Part shown: positions 1 to 11,620 of the stretch, one piece after another | Layout of the letters: each line of letters opens with the position of its first letter | Position numbering within the stretch: the stretch's first letter is position 1 | NCBI GenBank assembly: GCA_036873135.1 | Contig: JAPTYO010000010.1 | Span: forward strand, 25,165,772 to 25,229,771 | Origin: Clarkia xantiana subsp. parviflora | Taxonomy: Eukaryota; Streptophyta; Magnoliopsida; Myrtales; Onagraceae | Length of the DNA stretch: 64,000 nt | Direction of reading: 5' to 3' | Notes under the pieces: model-generated | Databases searched by the model: none | Seen by the model: only the letters and a program-made list of their open reading frames with translations | Told to the model about the DNA's origin: nothing | Made by a program: the position numbers and the translations under genes

Positions 1-330
1 AATGATTTGCCAATCCCTGGCCGTTTCGAATGGCTACGACTAGTTTGATTGCAGGGGTCCGTGAAAATGAGGACTTTCGGCTTTGTTTCTTCAAGCTCTC
101 ATCGACGATGAGGACAGGTAGACTGTGGAGTAGTGTCATTTTGGTTTAGTTTTTGGCCAGTTGGTTTAGTTATTTACTTGAACATTTGTAACCTAGAAAT
201 CATGATGCAATTTACTAACCATAGAAGTTAGTTAGCTAGCTAGAGAAAAGAAGTCACTCACTGTAAGTGTAATGTTAACTAACATTTACTGAAGTAGAGT
301 GAACTAGCTTGGTTGGTCGGTCCATTGTCG
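1..330. other. unassigned sequence at window edge
   Basis: No gene is recognised. Plus frame 3 stays open for about 50 codons (around 3-170) and could be the last exon of a gene left of the window, but no domain or splice signal supports this. Confidence 0.3.
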
Positions 331-339
331 TAGATATTA

Positions 340-1168
340 GGGTTAAAGGTCCTTTTGGTACCACATGTTTGCAAAAATTATACTGTTCATACCACTAGTA
401 TTTTTTCATACCGAATTGGTACCATATGTTTTCAAACCTTACTGTTTTGGTACCTCCGTTAGGCTTCCGTAAAAAACAGCCGTTAAATGGCATATGCCAT
501 GCACGTGACCAGCCCAAAACTTTCAATTTTGTTACAATTTAGTCCATCTAATACATCCCTAACTTTTATTTTGTTCAATTTAGTCCTAAAACTTCAAAAC
601 CAAAGCATTTTCCCAAATTGACCTAGCCGGACTTAGCCTAGGGCTAGGTCCGACCCTGGGTCATGGTCGCCGGACCCAGGCGACCCCGACCTAGGGTCGG
701 ACCTAGCCCTAGGCTAGGTCCGGCTAGGTCAATTGGGACCTAGCCCCAATTGAGTTAAATTGGGGCTAGGTCCAATTGACCTAGCCGGACCTAGCTTAGG
801 GCTAGGTCAGACCCTGGGTCAGGGTCCCCTGGGTTCGGTGACCCCGACCCAGGGTCGAATCTAGCCCATGGCTAGGTCCGGCTAGGTCAATTTGGGGAAA
901 TGGTTTGATTTTGAAGTTTTAGGACTAAATTGAACAAAATAAAAGTTAGGGATGTATTAGATGGACTAAATTGTAACAAAATTGAAAGTTTTGGGCTGGT
1001 CACGTGTATGGCACATGCCATTTAACGATCGTTTTTGACGGAACCCTAACGGAGGTACCAAAACAGTAAGGTTTGGAAACATATGGTACCAATTCGGTAC
1101 GAAAAAATACTAGTGGTATGAACAGTGTAATTTTTGCAAACATGTGGTACCAAAAGTACCTTTAACCC
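340..1168. mobile_element. Mutator-type foldback MITE, 9-bp TSD
   Basis: The element begins GGGTTAAAGG and ends CCTTTAACCC. The two arms are long inverted repeats (roughly 340-610 and 890-1168) that match almost throughout. The 9-bp sequence TAGATATTA occurs at 331-339 and again at 1169-1177 as a target-site duplication. The middle (about 620-880) is itself built of inverted copies of a GGACCTAGCC-type motif. There is no coding capacity. A 9-bp duplication with long terminal inverted repeats is typical of Mutator-like non-autonomous elements. A related foldback lies at 39050-39714 and a shorter relative at 6955-7395. Confidence 0.85.
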
Positions 1169-1193
1169 TAGATATTAATGCTTATATATTTTA

Positions 1194-1473
1194 GTGTTAA
1201 GAAATGAAAAACATTCCCAACTATATGTTACGTTGCTAATCTATGTCTCAGATTTAAAATTCAGTGTTACAATTATCCGATTGGTTAATTTCTTTTTTTT
1301 TTCTTCTTCTAAAAATTGGTGAAACAACATATTTTTAAGTGTGTTTTTATTGCTTAAAACACCAATTTCAACATCAAAATTAGGCCAAAAAAGTGAAAAA
1401 TTTAATTGTTGGTACATCGAACCTTTTAAATTTACGAAGCGATTAGTTACATATAGTTGGTACATCTTAACCC
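1194..1473. mobile_element. small Mutator-type MITE, 9-bp TSD
   Basis: This 280-bp element runs from GTGTTAAGAA to TCTTAACCC. The 9-bp duplication TATATTTTA lies at 1185-1193 and 1474-1482. Its ends match the GGGTTAAGAACC family found at 3928, 44501 and 46435, with one changed base at the left tip. It lies only a few bases right of the 340-1168 element. No open reading frame of note. Confidence 0.75.
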
Positions 1474-1482
1474 TATATTTTA

Positions 1483-2109
1483 TACTACACCACGAGCTCA
1501 AAATCTAAGTAATGTCCATTGCAAATATTATTATTTCATGAATGCAACAAGTCAAAATAATAAGCATTTAGATATGTATATATCTCAATTTTTTTCACAG
1601 GGTGTTTTATGAGTCAGATGTTAGTGTAATTTCTGCTTCCACCAAATAAGCATTTAAAAGATAAAGTGTTGTTTATAAATGTTTTTCATTTCCTAACCAC
1701 TTTTTTTAAAGAAGTATTTGGACTCATGAAAGAAATTTTTTTGGTTGTAAATCAAATTTAAAGTAAGATTTCCAGTTTAACTTTTACAAGAAATGATTGT
1801 TCTTGACTATCTCACTAAGAAGAACTATTTGTATTTTCCGTATTTAATTTACGAAACGTGTCGTTACATTTTAAAATTATGATGAAGTATGTGACCTAAT
1901 CCATTGATTGTGATATTGATGTGTCTTCTCTAGCATTTAAATCATGGCCTTTTCAAAAACCTGAGAGGCTGAGACTAAGAAATCTAGTTGCTTAAGCAAA
2001 TCTGATTTGCTAATCAAATTTTACTTCATGATATACTTAATCAATGGAAGAAGAAGATTGATTCAATTGCAGTGACAACAGAACAAAAAAAAGTACTTCA
2101 TAACATAAT
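1483..2109. other. AT-rich intergenic DNA
   Basis: Nothing recognisable: no long reading frame, no repeat with readable ends. Confidence 0.4.
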
Positions 2110-2125
2110 ACTAAGTTATTAGAGC

Positions 2126-2235
2126 ATCCACAATGGTATTACATATTTTGCTTTCCTTAAAGGTGTCATGTAGGTTTTTTATCCACAATGGTATTACATA
2201 TTTTGCTTTCCTTAAAGGTGTCATGTAGGTTTTTT
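2126..2235. repeat. 55-bp tandem duplication
   Basis: Two adjacent copies (2126-2180 and 2181-2235), identical by eye, begin ATCCACAATGG. They duplicate the left terminal region of the surrounding MITE. Confidence 0.9.
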
Positions 2236-2462
2236 ATGTGTAGTATAAGGAATACATAAATTTATGTAATGCTTAAATAATAGAAGATCTATAATGGTTT
2301 ACTTAACCATCTTACGTAAACATATTTTATTATTAAAATTTAACAACTAATTTAAAAAGTAGTTATAATTAAAGTTTCAATTGTATCGTTACAATCGGCT
2401 AAAAAAAATTGTGTCGTTACAATTAAATTTTTGTCTAATTTTGCAACAAGATTTGTGTTATT

Positions 2463-2468
<6 letters not shown>

Positions 2469-2502
<34 letters not shown>
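2469..2502. repeat. (AT)n microsatellite
   Basis: Uninterrupted AT dinucleotide run inside the 2118-2702 MITE. Confidence 0.95.
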
Positions 2503-2506
<4 letters not shown>

Positions 2507-2710
2507 GATATCTGCTATATATTCATTATATATATACATATGGAATGGAACGGCTATGTTTGAAAGAAAAAAAATGAGGACAATTAATTTTACGTAAACA
2601 TAAAGCATTCCTTATATTTAATGAATGTTTTATGTAAAAATATAAATTTACGTGTGGGTCCCATTTTAAGGACTGTTATGTAAAACCACTACGAATAGAT
2701 AAACTAAGTT

Positions 2711-3200
2711 GTTTTTATTCAAATACAACATAAACATAGTCTACTTGGATACCAAGGAACTAGAATTGTTCGACAAGATGCTGCTACACTAGCTTTTCTC
2801 ATTTGCTTGACACTTGCTCGCTATCATGAAATCAACTTACCCAAACACAACCCGTGGACATGTTCCTTTCTATTGTTTTCAAAAAAAAAATCATACCATC
2901 CCCTAATTAATGTCAGATGGTATCCGAAATTGACAAACTTATCATCTACATACATGTAAATGGTAAAATGTTAACCATGAATAATATTTTTTCGGCATTT
3001 CATGGCTACAACAAGAAGATATCTCTAATTAATTAAGAGACAAAACTGATTTGTTATGATGTTTGCTCTAAACTCACAAGTCAACATTAGTTTGATATAT
3101 AAATATAAATTTTAAAGGTAAGAGTCATAAAATCGAAGATATAAATTTTAAAGGTAAGAGTTTCACAAAATCGAAGAGAACGCACAGCATAAAATAAAAA
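2711..3200. other. AT-rich intergenic DNA
   Basis: No gene. A short phrase (ATATAAATTTTAAAGGTAAG) occurs twice near 3105-3160. Otherwise nothing seen. Confidence 0.4.
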
Positions 3201-3205
3201 TTAAT

Positions 3206-3287
3206 CGTCGACAGCAGGGTTCGAACCTGCGCGGGCAAAGCCCAACAGATTTCAAGTCTGTCTCCTTAACCACTCGGACATATCGAC
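3206..3287 (-). tRNA. tRNA-Ser (UGA)
   Basis: Read on the minus strand the 82-nt sequence folds as a class II tRNA. The acceptor stem is GTCGATA paired with TGTCGAC. The D arm carries the A-box-like CCGAGTGGTTAAG. The anticodon loop is CTTGAAA (anticodon TGA), followed by a long variable arm and the B box GGTTCGAACCC. The discriminator base is G. No mismatch is seen in the acceptor stem apart from one G-U pair. CCA is not encoded, as expected for a nuclear gene. Confidence 0.95.
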
Positions 3288-3639
3288 TTTGTGTCTGTAT
3301 GTTTCAAACAATCTAATATTTCTCTGTACTGTGCTAGTCAGGGAGAAGAACAGGGACAACACAACTAACTAACTCTTACATAACAGTTATTGACTTGCTT
3401 ATTTAAAGTTGCAACTCTCCAATCGTATTCTTGACTAGTACCAGAAGATTTGCAAAAACTCATCTTCTCAGAATGTGGTATGAATGATATACACTCTTCA
3501 GTAATGTAATAGTATTGCTATAACTTACTGCATTTCTCGCTTTCAGGTATCATAATCAAGCTGTTAGGTGGTAATTGAACACTCGATTGCAATTACCATG
3601 AAAAAAAATGTGATCTGGATCTTCAGTAGTGACTACGTA

Positions 3640-6135
3640 TTATGTGGAGTTGTAGCGCCGCCTCACAAAAAGGAACAGTGCCGTGAAAGCAGCAATTGCA
3701 TACGGAAAGATGCTCCAAATTCCCTGTAATGTATATGTGTGTTTAGAAGCTATGTATACAGAAATTGAGGAATTGTTCTTTAAAGAAACATGCTCGTATA
3801 AACGTACCACTACAGTTGCCACAGTTGCTAGTGCGAATAAAGGGCGTTCTCGCAATAAGAACCCTATCCCGAGCTGTAACCAGAAGAATTTGGTCACTAA
3901 TTTGCAGATGAGGATCTATAAATTCTAGGGTTAAGAACCTAAAAACAGTCTCAATTATAAGCCATGTTACTAATAGTTGTCCCGTTTTTAAAATATTGAT
4001 ATTCAGTGTCTAACTAATTAATCGGTTGATTTTCATTTTTTTCAACCGATTTTGGTGTTAAAATTAGGGTTTTAAGCAACAAAAACATGTTTCACTTTTC
4101 CGAAGTATAAATTTATTGCGCATGTTTAGGTTTATTTGATGTTTCGAAAATATGTTTTTGTTCCGTCAATTTTAAGAGAAATGGAAATCTACCGATATGA
4201 TAACTGAAACACCGAATATCAACATTTTAAATTTGACACGTCGATTAGCAACGTTTATAGTTGGGACTGTAGTTAAGTTCTTAACCCTAAATTCTAATGT
4301 GAAGCAAAATGTCATTTACCTGAACTGGAAGAGTGATCAGGCATCCACAGCAGACTCCAGCAAAGAAGTATTCTGGAGATATACCCTGAAACCGGTTGAA
4401 GATTAAGCACTAATAACAGTTTGAAGACAAGCAACTGTTTTTGTCCAAGCTTGTTGTAATTTGGCCTAAGCATTAGTAGATTCGATAACACACTCACCAA
4501 AGCGCCTGCGAGGAAAGCTGTTGGATTTCTCGCACCCAGTGAAAACCGTTCCACTGCATATAAAATATGGAGTTAGGGGAAGATGATCAATGTGAGGATG
4601 GAGATGAAAAAAAAGTGGCAGATGACACCGATAAGACTTATAAACCCGAAAACAAAACAATGGGCACTTGAAAGGCCTTTCCTTCAAGTCATTTGGTATA
4701 AACAAACATAACAGCGGATATTGAGGATATGACAAGGGAATAAAGATTACTGGACTTACCAAAACCAATAAGGTTACCATACTTCCGCACAGCACTAGTT
4801 ATACTTAAAGCTCTGTCTTTCCCAACACCTAACTACATATATGCCATAGAAAATGATCCATGTAAGTAGAGAGGAAAAAGGCATCATAACTTCAAAGAGC
4901 AATATTGTCCAAACAAGGAGGAACCAAACCCTAGTATAAACATCATCGGATGCTCCTGACCGTCTAAAAAGCTTTCCTAGGTAAAACGGGATCATGTCAC
5001 TGATGCAAACACCCCTAAAATGACAAAGTTCTGGTGAAATTCAATATCATGGACTTCACAGTGTGGAAGTAGATGAACGAGACGTTTAAGGAATCACCTA
5101 CCAATATACCCAAAGAACTGTGGATACAATGTAAGGAGTGTTTCTTGAGAGAGATTCAACAAAAGAATGCCATGTACCATCCAGAGTCAGCATCCGAGAT
5201 AACGATATCCCGACCTGAAATATGTATTTTCACCATTCAGTTCCACTACCATAGTAGATTGATTTGGATTGAACAACTCAAAGGAGTCTGTCAAACAGAA
5301 ATACCAGCAAAAAGGACAGACCCAAATATTTAAAGCTTCTTCACTGATAAAAAGTCCACACCCAGCAGCCATGAGCAGCCAAAAGTAAACCCATCTGCAT
5401 AAATTCGAGGAAATGCCTTGAAATCCAAGCAAGCAACTTTGATTGCATAACAAGAAACAACAAACAAGCCCTAAATTGAAAGAAAGAAAAAAAAATCAAT
5501 TATTTCCAATTTCCTTACCCAGGTGCAGATTCAGGAAGAATAATTCTGTATCCGAAAGCATTAACACTGAAACCAACAGGAGGTGAAGTAGCAGTTACTG
5601 AAGAAGCTGCTGCCTCCCCTCCCAGAATCTGAAATCCAAGGGATGGTCCAGTAGAACTCTGCTTCATCAAATTGAAAACTGAGATTCCGGTGATAATTGC
5701 TGCAATGCCTAAGCCAATACCTAATTTAGCAATAAATGGACCTCCTACTCCTCTTCCTCTTCGATTAGATTGTTCATTACTTTCCTCATTTTGGTCTGCG
5801 GCGGTAATTCGATCTGGAGGACCGCCGGAGCTGCTAGGTTCCGATAGTTCTCCATCTCCCTCTTGAAAGCTGCGAACTCTGTTATACAAAATCACCGACG
5901 AAATGAATCAACTCTCCGGTGAACGAATGCATTCAAGTGGAATCGAGAGTAGAATTTACCTGAGGTTCGAAATTTTAACCGAACGCAGAACTCGCAGTTC
6001 ACTACTACGCGCAGCTGTTGTAAGGAAACAGTTCGTGGCGGATGGTGGCCGCCGGAGAAGGGGCTTGCGTGTAGGTGGCGTTAACAGGTTGAGATTGAGG
6101 GAGGGTAGTGTTACTGAAGCCGCCATTGGAGGCAT
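3640..6135 (-). CDS. plastid-targeted DedA/VTT-domain membrane protein
   Basis: Ten exons with GT..AG introns join into a 383-residue protein: 6135-5960, 5878-5519, 5394-5322, 5214-5102, 5014-4930, 4832-4760, 4553-4498, 4385-4320, 3873-3808, 3723-3640. Phases agree at every junction. The first 55 residues are rich in Ser, Thr, Leu and Arg and lack acids, like a chloroplast transit peptide. An acidic linker follows, then a transmembrane segment near residues 105-125. The rest matches the SNARE-associated Golgi/DedA (VTT) family, with FYLGKLFRRSG and the membrane-reentrant motif ERFSLGARNPTAFLAGALG. The C terminus has two more hydrophobic helices and a basic tail (RRRYNST). DedA proteins are linked to lipid scrambling or transport; the exact function here is inferred only. 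Another in-frame ATG lies at 6126. A MITE sits in intron 8. Confidence 0.75.
3928..4287. mobile_element. Mutator-type MITE in DedA-like gene intron 8
   Basis: The ends are GGGTTAAGAACC and GTTCTTAACCC, with the 9-bp duplication TAAATTCTA at 3919-3927 and 4288-4296. It is the same family as 1194-1473, 44501-45350 and 46435-46838. It lies between exon 9 (ends 3873) and exon 8 (starts 4320), leaving both splice sites intact. Confidence 0.85.
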
Positions 6136-6447
6136 TGAGGTGAAGTTGTTAGCAGTAGACTAGGAGGAAGATGAAGAAGGCTTTAAGAAAATTCTTGAAG
6201 GAAGAAGCAGAAGACAAAGTAGAGAACTGACAAGAGAGGAAGGAGCTTGGTGGTCATGCCATGTGGCTGGAGATGATTGGTTGGTCCAGTTAAGTTCATG
6301 TACAGAATCGGACCCAAGAATATACCTATACATATTACATACATCATACATGAGCTACATTCTCAGCGGCCAACACGGATCCGAATCCTCTCATGCGTGG
6401 CGTGGATGCTGCCACTCCACTATTTTAGTAATTATTATTATTTACAC

Positions 6448-8187
6448 GGGTTAATAACCAAATTGCTACCTGAACTTTGGTCCTCTTACAAATCGCTACC
6501 TCAACTTTTAATTTTGAAAATTAGCTACCTCAACTTTGAAATTCAGATCATATCGCTACCTCAGTCAATTTTTTGTCAATTTAGACAGAAATGAACCACA
6601 TGTGTTTTTTTCAAATATTTTTCTTCCAAAAATGCCCTTGTCTCTCTGAACATACTTCACCATATTCTCTCCATTATCATCATTGCTTTATTATTTTATT
6701 CTATGTCGTATGTATATCTTTAATTCCAAAAGTTCAGACAAACTTCTACATTACTAATTATCAGTTCCTCCATCAAAACAAGCTGCAGAATCTAAAAGTT
6801 GTTTTGCTGTTGTTTTGATGCAGTAATGGTGTTGTTTCATTGTTTTTTTTCCCGCTTTTGCTTATGCAAATTTTAGTTCGGTTTTAATTATATTACGTTT
6901 AGTTTATGTGTTATTTTGCTGCACTAAATATGTTGTATCATTGATGTTTTTTTTGGGTTAAAGGTACTTTTCATACCACATGTTTGACCGAATGTGGCTT
7001 TTAGCACTGGATGTTTAGTTTTGTATACTTTTGGTACCAAACGTTTGAAAAAAAAGTGGCTTTTGGTACATCCGTTAGTTGGCCGTTAAATGACATGTGC
7101 AAGTCACGTGATCGATTCTAAACTTTTAATTGTGTCTGATTTTGAAGTGTTATAACTAAGTTAAACAAAATAAAAGTTAGAATATAATTGAGGAACTAAA
7201 TTGAACAAAATTAAAAGTTTAAAGTCGATCACGTGACTTGCACATGTCATTTAACGGCCAAAACTAACGGTCAACTAACGGATGTACCCAAAGCCACATT
7301 TTTTCAAACGTTTGGTACCAAAAGTATACAAAACTAAACATCCAGTACTAAAAGCAACATTCGGTCAAACATGTGGTATGAAAAGTACCTTTAACTTTTT
7401 TTTTTCACTTTTTGCTGCTGCAATTTTCACTATTACGATGTTAACTTTTTGTTATTTTGTTATTGAATCATAGCGAATATTTTTCGTTATTCTATTGTTC
7501 AATTGCTTCAAACGAAAGGGGTCTGGGTATTTGTGGATCAAAGTCATAAAAAAGTAATACGTCCTTAAAATATAATACAAATTAAGTTAAATTCACTCCA
7601 CCTACTAGCTTTTTCAGCATTTGTACAAAAAGATAAAAGATAAGATAATAATAATAGATAAAAGAGAAGTTGAAACCCTTGAAAGAGACAACTTTAAATA
7701 TGTATCTATGTCTGGTATACTTGGAATTAACATTAAAACCTTTTGAATTCCGTTATATTTTCATTAGGATATATATGACATTTGCAAATTCCAAACATAA
7801 TTTTTAGGTGAACAGAGCAATTAGAGCGGCGAAGTTAACATTTTTTTATGGTGGGATTGTTAATTAGTAATATAGAAGTTTGTCTGAAATCTTGAAATTG
7901 AAGATATATATACGACATAAAAGAAAATAATAAAGCAAAAATGATAATGAAGAGAAGATGGTGAAGTATGTTCACGCAAGGAGGCAAGGAATAAAGACAG
8001 GGGCATTTTTGGAAGAAAAATATTATAAAAAAACACATGTGATTCAATTTTGTCTAAATTGACAAAAAATTGACTGAGGTGGCGATTTGATCTGAATTTC
8101 AAAGTTGAGGTAGCTAATTTTCAAAATCAAAAGTTGAGGTAGCGATTTGTAAACGGGCCAAAGTTCAGGTAGCAATTTGGTTAACCC
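6448..8187. mobile_element. Mutator-type foldback element hosting a second MITE
   Basis: Left arm from 6448 (GGGTTAATAACCAAATTGCT) and right arm to 8187 are inverted repeats of about 350 bp, including TCGCTACCTCAACTTT and its complement. The 9-10-bp target duplication TTATTTACAC is at 6438-6447 and 8188-8197. Reading frames in the arms (6591-6818 and 7835-8102) are mirror images of each other and not genes. The middle was invaded by the smaller foldback at 6955-7395. Confidence 0.85.
6955..7395. mobile_element. nested foldback MITE (GGGTTAAAGG type)
   Basis: Near-perfect inverted arms of about 200 bp start GGGTTAAAGGTAC and end GTACCTTTAAC. They share phrases such as ACATCCGTTAG and CACGTGA with the 340-1168 family. 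It is flanked by runs of T on both sides, so the target duplication (poly-T) cannot be sized. It lies wholly inside the 6448-8187 element, so it is the younger insertion. Confidence 0.8.
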
Positions 8188-8197
8188 TTATTTACAC

Positions 8198-9149
8198 AGC
8201 TGATCCGCTTTTTTTATTTATATAATTGTTATAATATTACGAAAATTAAATTTTTGGTTGATAATTAATTTAATTAGTATTATTATTATTATTTAAAATA
8301 ATTTATTCAATGTACTACTACATACTTAAGGCGTGTGTATATATAAGTTTATATAACTCTATTTTAACGTGTGTAAACATAAATTCTGCTTGTTAGTTTA
8401 TAGTTTTACTCATTTTACATTAAGATTTTTTGAGTATACTCATTAAAAATCATCGAAATATAAAAAAAAGCATGATATATATGATTGTAATTATATAATC
8501 TTGTAACTGTAGTATCTATTAGATTTTTTTTTTTAAAAAAAAATTGTACACATCTTTTATAGTAACATATATGTTTAATTGATAATTAAAATTGTATTAG
8601 TATTCCAAATAATGTTAAAAGTAATTGCTTCTTTTTGACAAATAGATTTTTTTATTTAAGTAAAAATATGATGAGAGAATGTAACTATGGTGGTTAAAAA
8701 TACGTATGTGGAAAACCTGACGTTTGGTGACAACCAATAAGATAATTTGATGCAATTCTAGAGCTTCTTCATTACTACTTGGCTATGTAACTTAATAATT
8801 TGTAACTTGAAAAATTGACAACCAATCAAATAGTTTCTATTGACAACATATTGGTACAAAATATTATGTGTCAACCATACATTAAACCTATCGAAATTAT
8901 ATTATTTATATTTTATATACATAATACATATAATATGTAGATACTATCTTATAAAAAAAATCTTTATTTCCAAAATTTGTATATATTTTAAGAAGTATAT
9001 TTTGCTTTTGTTATTCTCATCATTTTTTTCTTCGTATTTTGATAAATTCATGCAATTTTTTCAAAATGTTTAGAAAAAATTTGAAAAAAACAGAGTACAT
9101 CATCATGAATATACAAATACAAAGCCGCAAACAGTTCAGTTACAACTAG
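8198..9149. other. AT-rich intergenic DNA
   Basis: Very AT-rich. The only open frames are short and of low complexity. No repeat with clear ends was found. Confidence 0.4.
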
Positions 9150-9609
9150 TACCAAATAAAACTAATACTACTCTTGGGGCTGAGTTTTACAACTTCTTGC
9201 GTTGTGACATTCTTGACGAAATTTACTGCATCTACTCCTCTTGGGTTCTTTGCTTGTGTCCATTTCATTGCGAATTCTCTCTTTTTTTTTGTCCCCGAGC
9301 AACAATCAGCATCTTTGGATCAACAATTACCGATGGCCCATCCCATGTTGGCCAATCGGACTTCCGACGCCGTGTTTGGAACGACAGACTATAAGTATCA
9401 ATACACGCTTTGTTAGTGAAAAATGGACTAACAAAATCACGAACACGCCTATTACCATGGCCGATGGCTGTAACAGCGTGACAACATGGTCGGTCAAATA
9501 GTCTCAATCGGGAGCAGTCACATTTCCTATCGATCAAGTTGACGGTGTAGTCATCATCGCGTCCAGGATCCGAAACATAGTACCGGACGCCCATCTCATA
9601 AGTTCTAAC
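9150..9609 (-). pseudogene. MuDR/MULE transposase C-terminal remnant (SWIM zinc finger)
   Basis: Minus-strand translation gives a SWIM-type zinc finger: VNLIDRKCDCSRLRLFDRPC followed by CHAVTAIG, that is CxC...CxH. This finger sits near the C terminus of MuDR-family transposases and of the FHY3/FAR1 proteins derived from them. The frame breaks near a poly-T/A run at about 9284, after which a second frame continues with about 45 residues towards 9150. The N-terminal catalytic part is missing. At 9609/9610 the sequence switches abruptly to a copia LTR, which supplies the apparent start codon at 9618, so the natural start is lost. It is a possible remnant of the machinery that mobilised the Mutator-type MITEs of this window, which is inference. 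Confidence 0.8.
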
Positions 9610-9970
9610 TGTAAGCATATGGTGATGGGCGCCGTAATTGGTAGCCCATAATATGTATAGTTTATCTAATGAACTTGGGTAAATGTCACATTAGGGTAAT
9701 TGGGCTAGACCCAAATCTCAATTGACATGGGAGGCCCAAAATTGGGCCTCCCCAATACATAGGCCGGCCGAAACATTAGTGAGGGGTAAAGTGGACTTTT
9801 GTCCACTTTACTCCTCCTATAAATAAGAGGTGTTAGGGAATATTTTAGGGTTAATCATAATTCCCTCATAATAGTGTTTTAGAGAGAAAACCCTCCTCCC
9901 ACACCTTGAAGTTTCGGCCGAAGCATATTACACCTAGGGTGTGCCAAATTGCTTTCGAGCAACTCTCCGA
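9610..9970 (+). repeat. copia LTR, 5' part
   Basis: Starts TGTAAGCATATGGTGATGG and matches the LTRs at 18453-19049 and 59190-59785 (minus) through the CACATTAGGG, GGCCGGCCGAA and TATA-like CCTATAAATA segments, up to about GGTGTGCCAAATTGC. After that the similarity becomes weak. It interrupts the MULE transposase remnant. Confidence 0.75.
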
Positions 9971-10899
9971 ACGACCCTCAACTCTATTCCTTTTATCACA
10001 AGAAGGAGTTAGCACGGTCGTACTCGGCATAAAGAACTAAGAATCGCTCGAGGAACGCGCCCCTGCGTCGGATCTTTTGAGAATTGTGCTAAAGACAGGA
10101 ACTGCAACCACGCGTTCAGCAACATGAAAGCAACAACTTGGAAAATTAACAAGTTCAAAGAAGATATAAGGAGAAGTCTTACTCACAAGTTCTTTACCGC
10201 GACCGTGTCCGGAGACTCCAGAGTAGCGGGGGCACTTGTACAGACATTCCTCCCAACAAGCGGATTACTGTACACATCGGCTATCTGCAAAGACGAGCTT
10301 TTTCCATCAAGTCCAACCTACATTACAACATGATACGAGTCATAAAGGACATCAACATCTACACTTGGTGTATTATTTAGCTGCTCAACCATGTCGACAT
10401 CCGAACACAGAGTTACTCGCAAAATGGAGATTGTGGACTTACTCATGATAACAGCCGTGGGAAGATTAATTCCGACAAGAAGACAACAAGATCTGATATC
10501 CTGAAAAATGCAACCAACAATCCAGTCAGTGCGCAAACACGCATAAACACTTATGCAAACATTTATGCAATGGACACTCCATGTGAGACAACTATGTACG
10601 TACAAGACTCGTTAGTCTTCGCGAAACAAGTAACAAGCATACAAGGGGGGGCAACTTCTTCAACACATCAACCTTACATGTCAACATCGAGCTCATACTC
10701 GCAGCATACAGGATTACAAGGGCGAAATATTTTTTAAGTGTTTTGCTCAGGATGACAGTCAGCATATTGCAAGCTGTCAGCGTGTTACTATGTGTCAGCA
10801 TATTACTAAGTGTTAGCATACAACAAGGTGTTGGCATGCAACCCGTGTTAACATCAAAGCATATGGATACAACGTGCATAGCCAGGGATGGAGAAAAGA
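9971..10899. other. retroelement-like internal sequence, no gene
   Basis: Moderately repetitive sequence with short frames of no recognised family. Probably the internal part of a non-autonomous LTR element, because it lies between LTR-type sequences. Confidence 0.3.
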
Positions 10900-11620
10900 T
10901 TCTAAGTGTGGGGGCAAGTGCGCACATACGTGTACGTACATACATGTCGACAAGGATGCATGTGGACAAGTGAATAATATTTTCTAAGTATTTCCATGTA
11001 CGTACATACATGTCGACAAGGATGCATGTCGACAAGTGAAGAATATTTTCTAAGTGTTTCCATGTACGTACATACATGTCGACAAGGATGCATGTCGACA
11101 AGTGAAGAATATTTTCTAAGTGTTTCCATGTATGTACATACATGTCGACAAGGATGCATGTCGACAAGGATGCATGTCGACAAGTGAAAAATATTTTCTA
11201 AGTGTTTCCATGTACGTACATACATGTCGACAAGTGAAGAATATTTTCTAAGTGTTTCCATGTACGTACATATATGTCGACAAGGGGAAAATATTTTCCA
11301 AGTGTTTCCATGTACGTATATACATGTCGACAAGTGAAAAATATTTTCTAAGTGTTTCCATGTACGTACATATATGTCGACAAGTGAAAAATATTTTCTA
11401 AGTATTTCCATGTACGTACATACATGTCGACAATGGGAAAATATTTTCTAAGTGTTTCCATGTGCATACATGCATGTCAACAAGGATACATGTCAACAAG
11501 GGGAAAATATTTTCTAAGTGTTTCCATGTAGGTACATACATGTCAACAAGGATGGATGTCAACAAGGAAAAAATATTTTCTAAGTGTTTTCATATATGTA
11601 CATACATGTCGACAAGGATG
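10900..11620. repeat. minisatellite with palindromic ATGTCGACA core
   Basis: About eleven degenerate tandem units, each containing TAAGTGTTTCCATGTACGTA, then CATACATGTCGACAAG and AATATTTTC. Spacing is about 50 bp in the short form and 65-80 bp where an extra GGATGCATGTCGACAA block is inserted. Each unit holds self-complementary words (TGTACGTACA, TGTCGACA, TGCATGCA-like). Long apparent reading frames on both strands (for example 10592-11411 minus) are products of the periodicity, not genes. Confidence 0.9.

Larger units (their letters stand above)
2118..2702. mobile_element. hAT-like MITE, 8-bp TSD
   Basis: The left end carries a GAGCATCCACAATGG-type terminus and the right end an imperfect inverted version (ACCACTACGAATAGAT). 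The 8-bp sequence ACTAAGTT flanks it at 2110-2117 and 2703-2710. An 8-bp duplication points to the hAT superfamily. It contains an AT microsatellite and no coding sequence. Confidence 0.6.

Noticed and set aside
3..170. Possible last exon at the left edge
   Set aside because: Open for only about 50 codons, no recognisable domain and no splice site visible.
7835..8102. Minus frames that repeat the 6591-6818 plus frame
   Set aside because: They are the two arms of an inverted-repeat transposon, not genes.
10592..11411. Long minus-strand frames of 191 and 169 codons
   Set aside because: They are translations of the minisatellite; the repetitive product simply mirrors the DNA period and also appears on the plus strand.
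10900..11620. CRISPR-like array
   Set aside because: Repeats and spacers are not separable, units vary in length, and the context is a plant nuclear genome.
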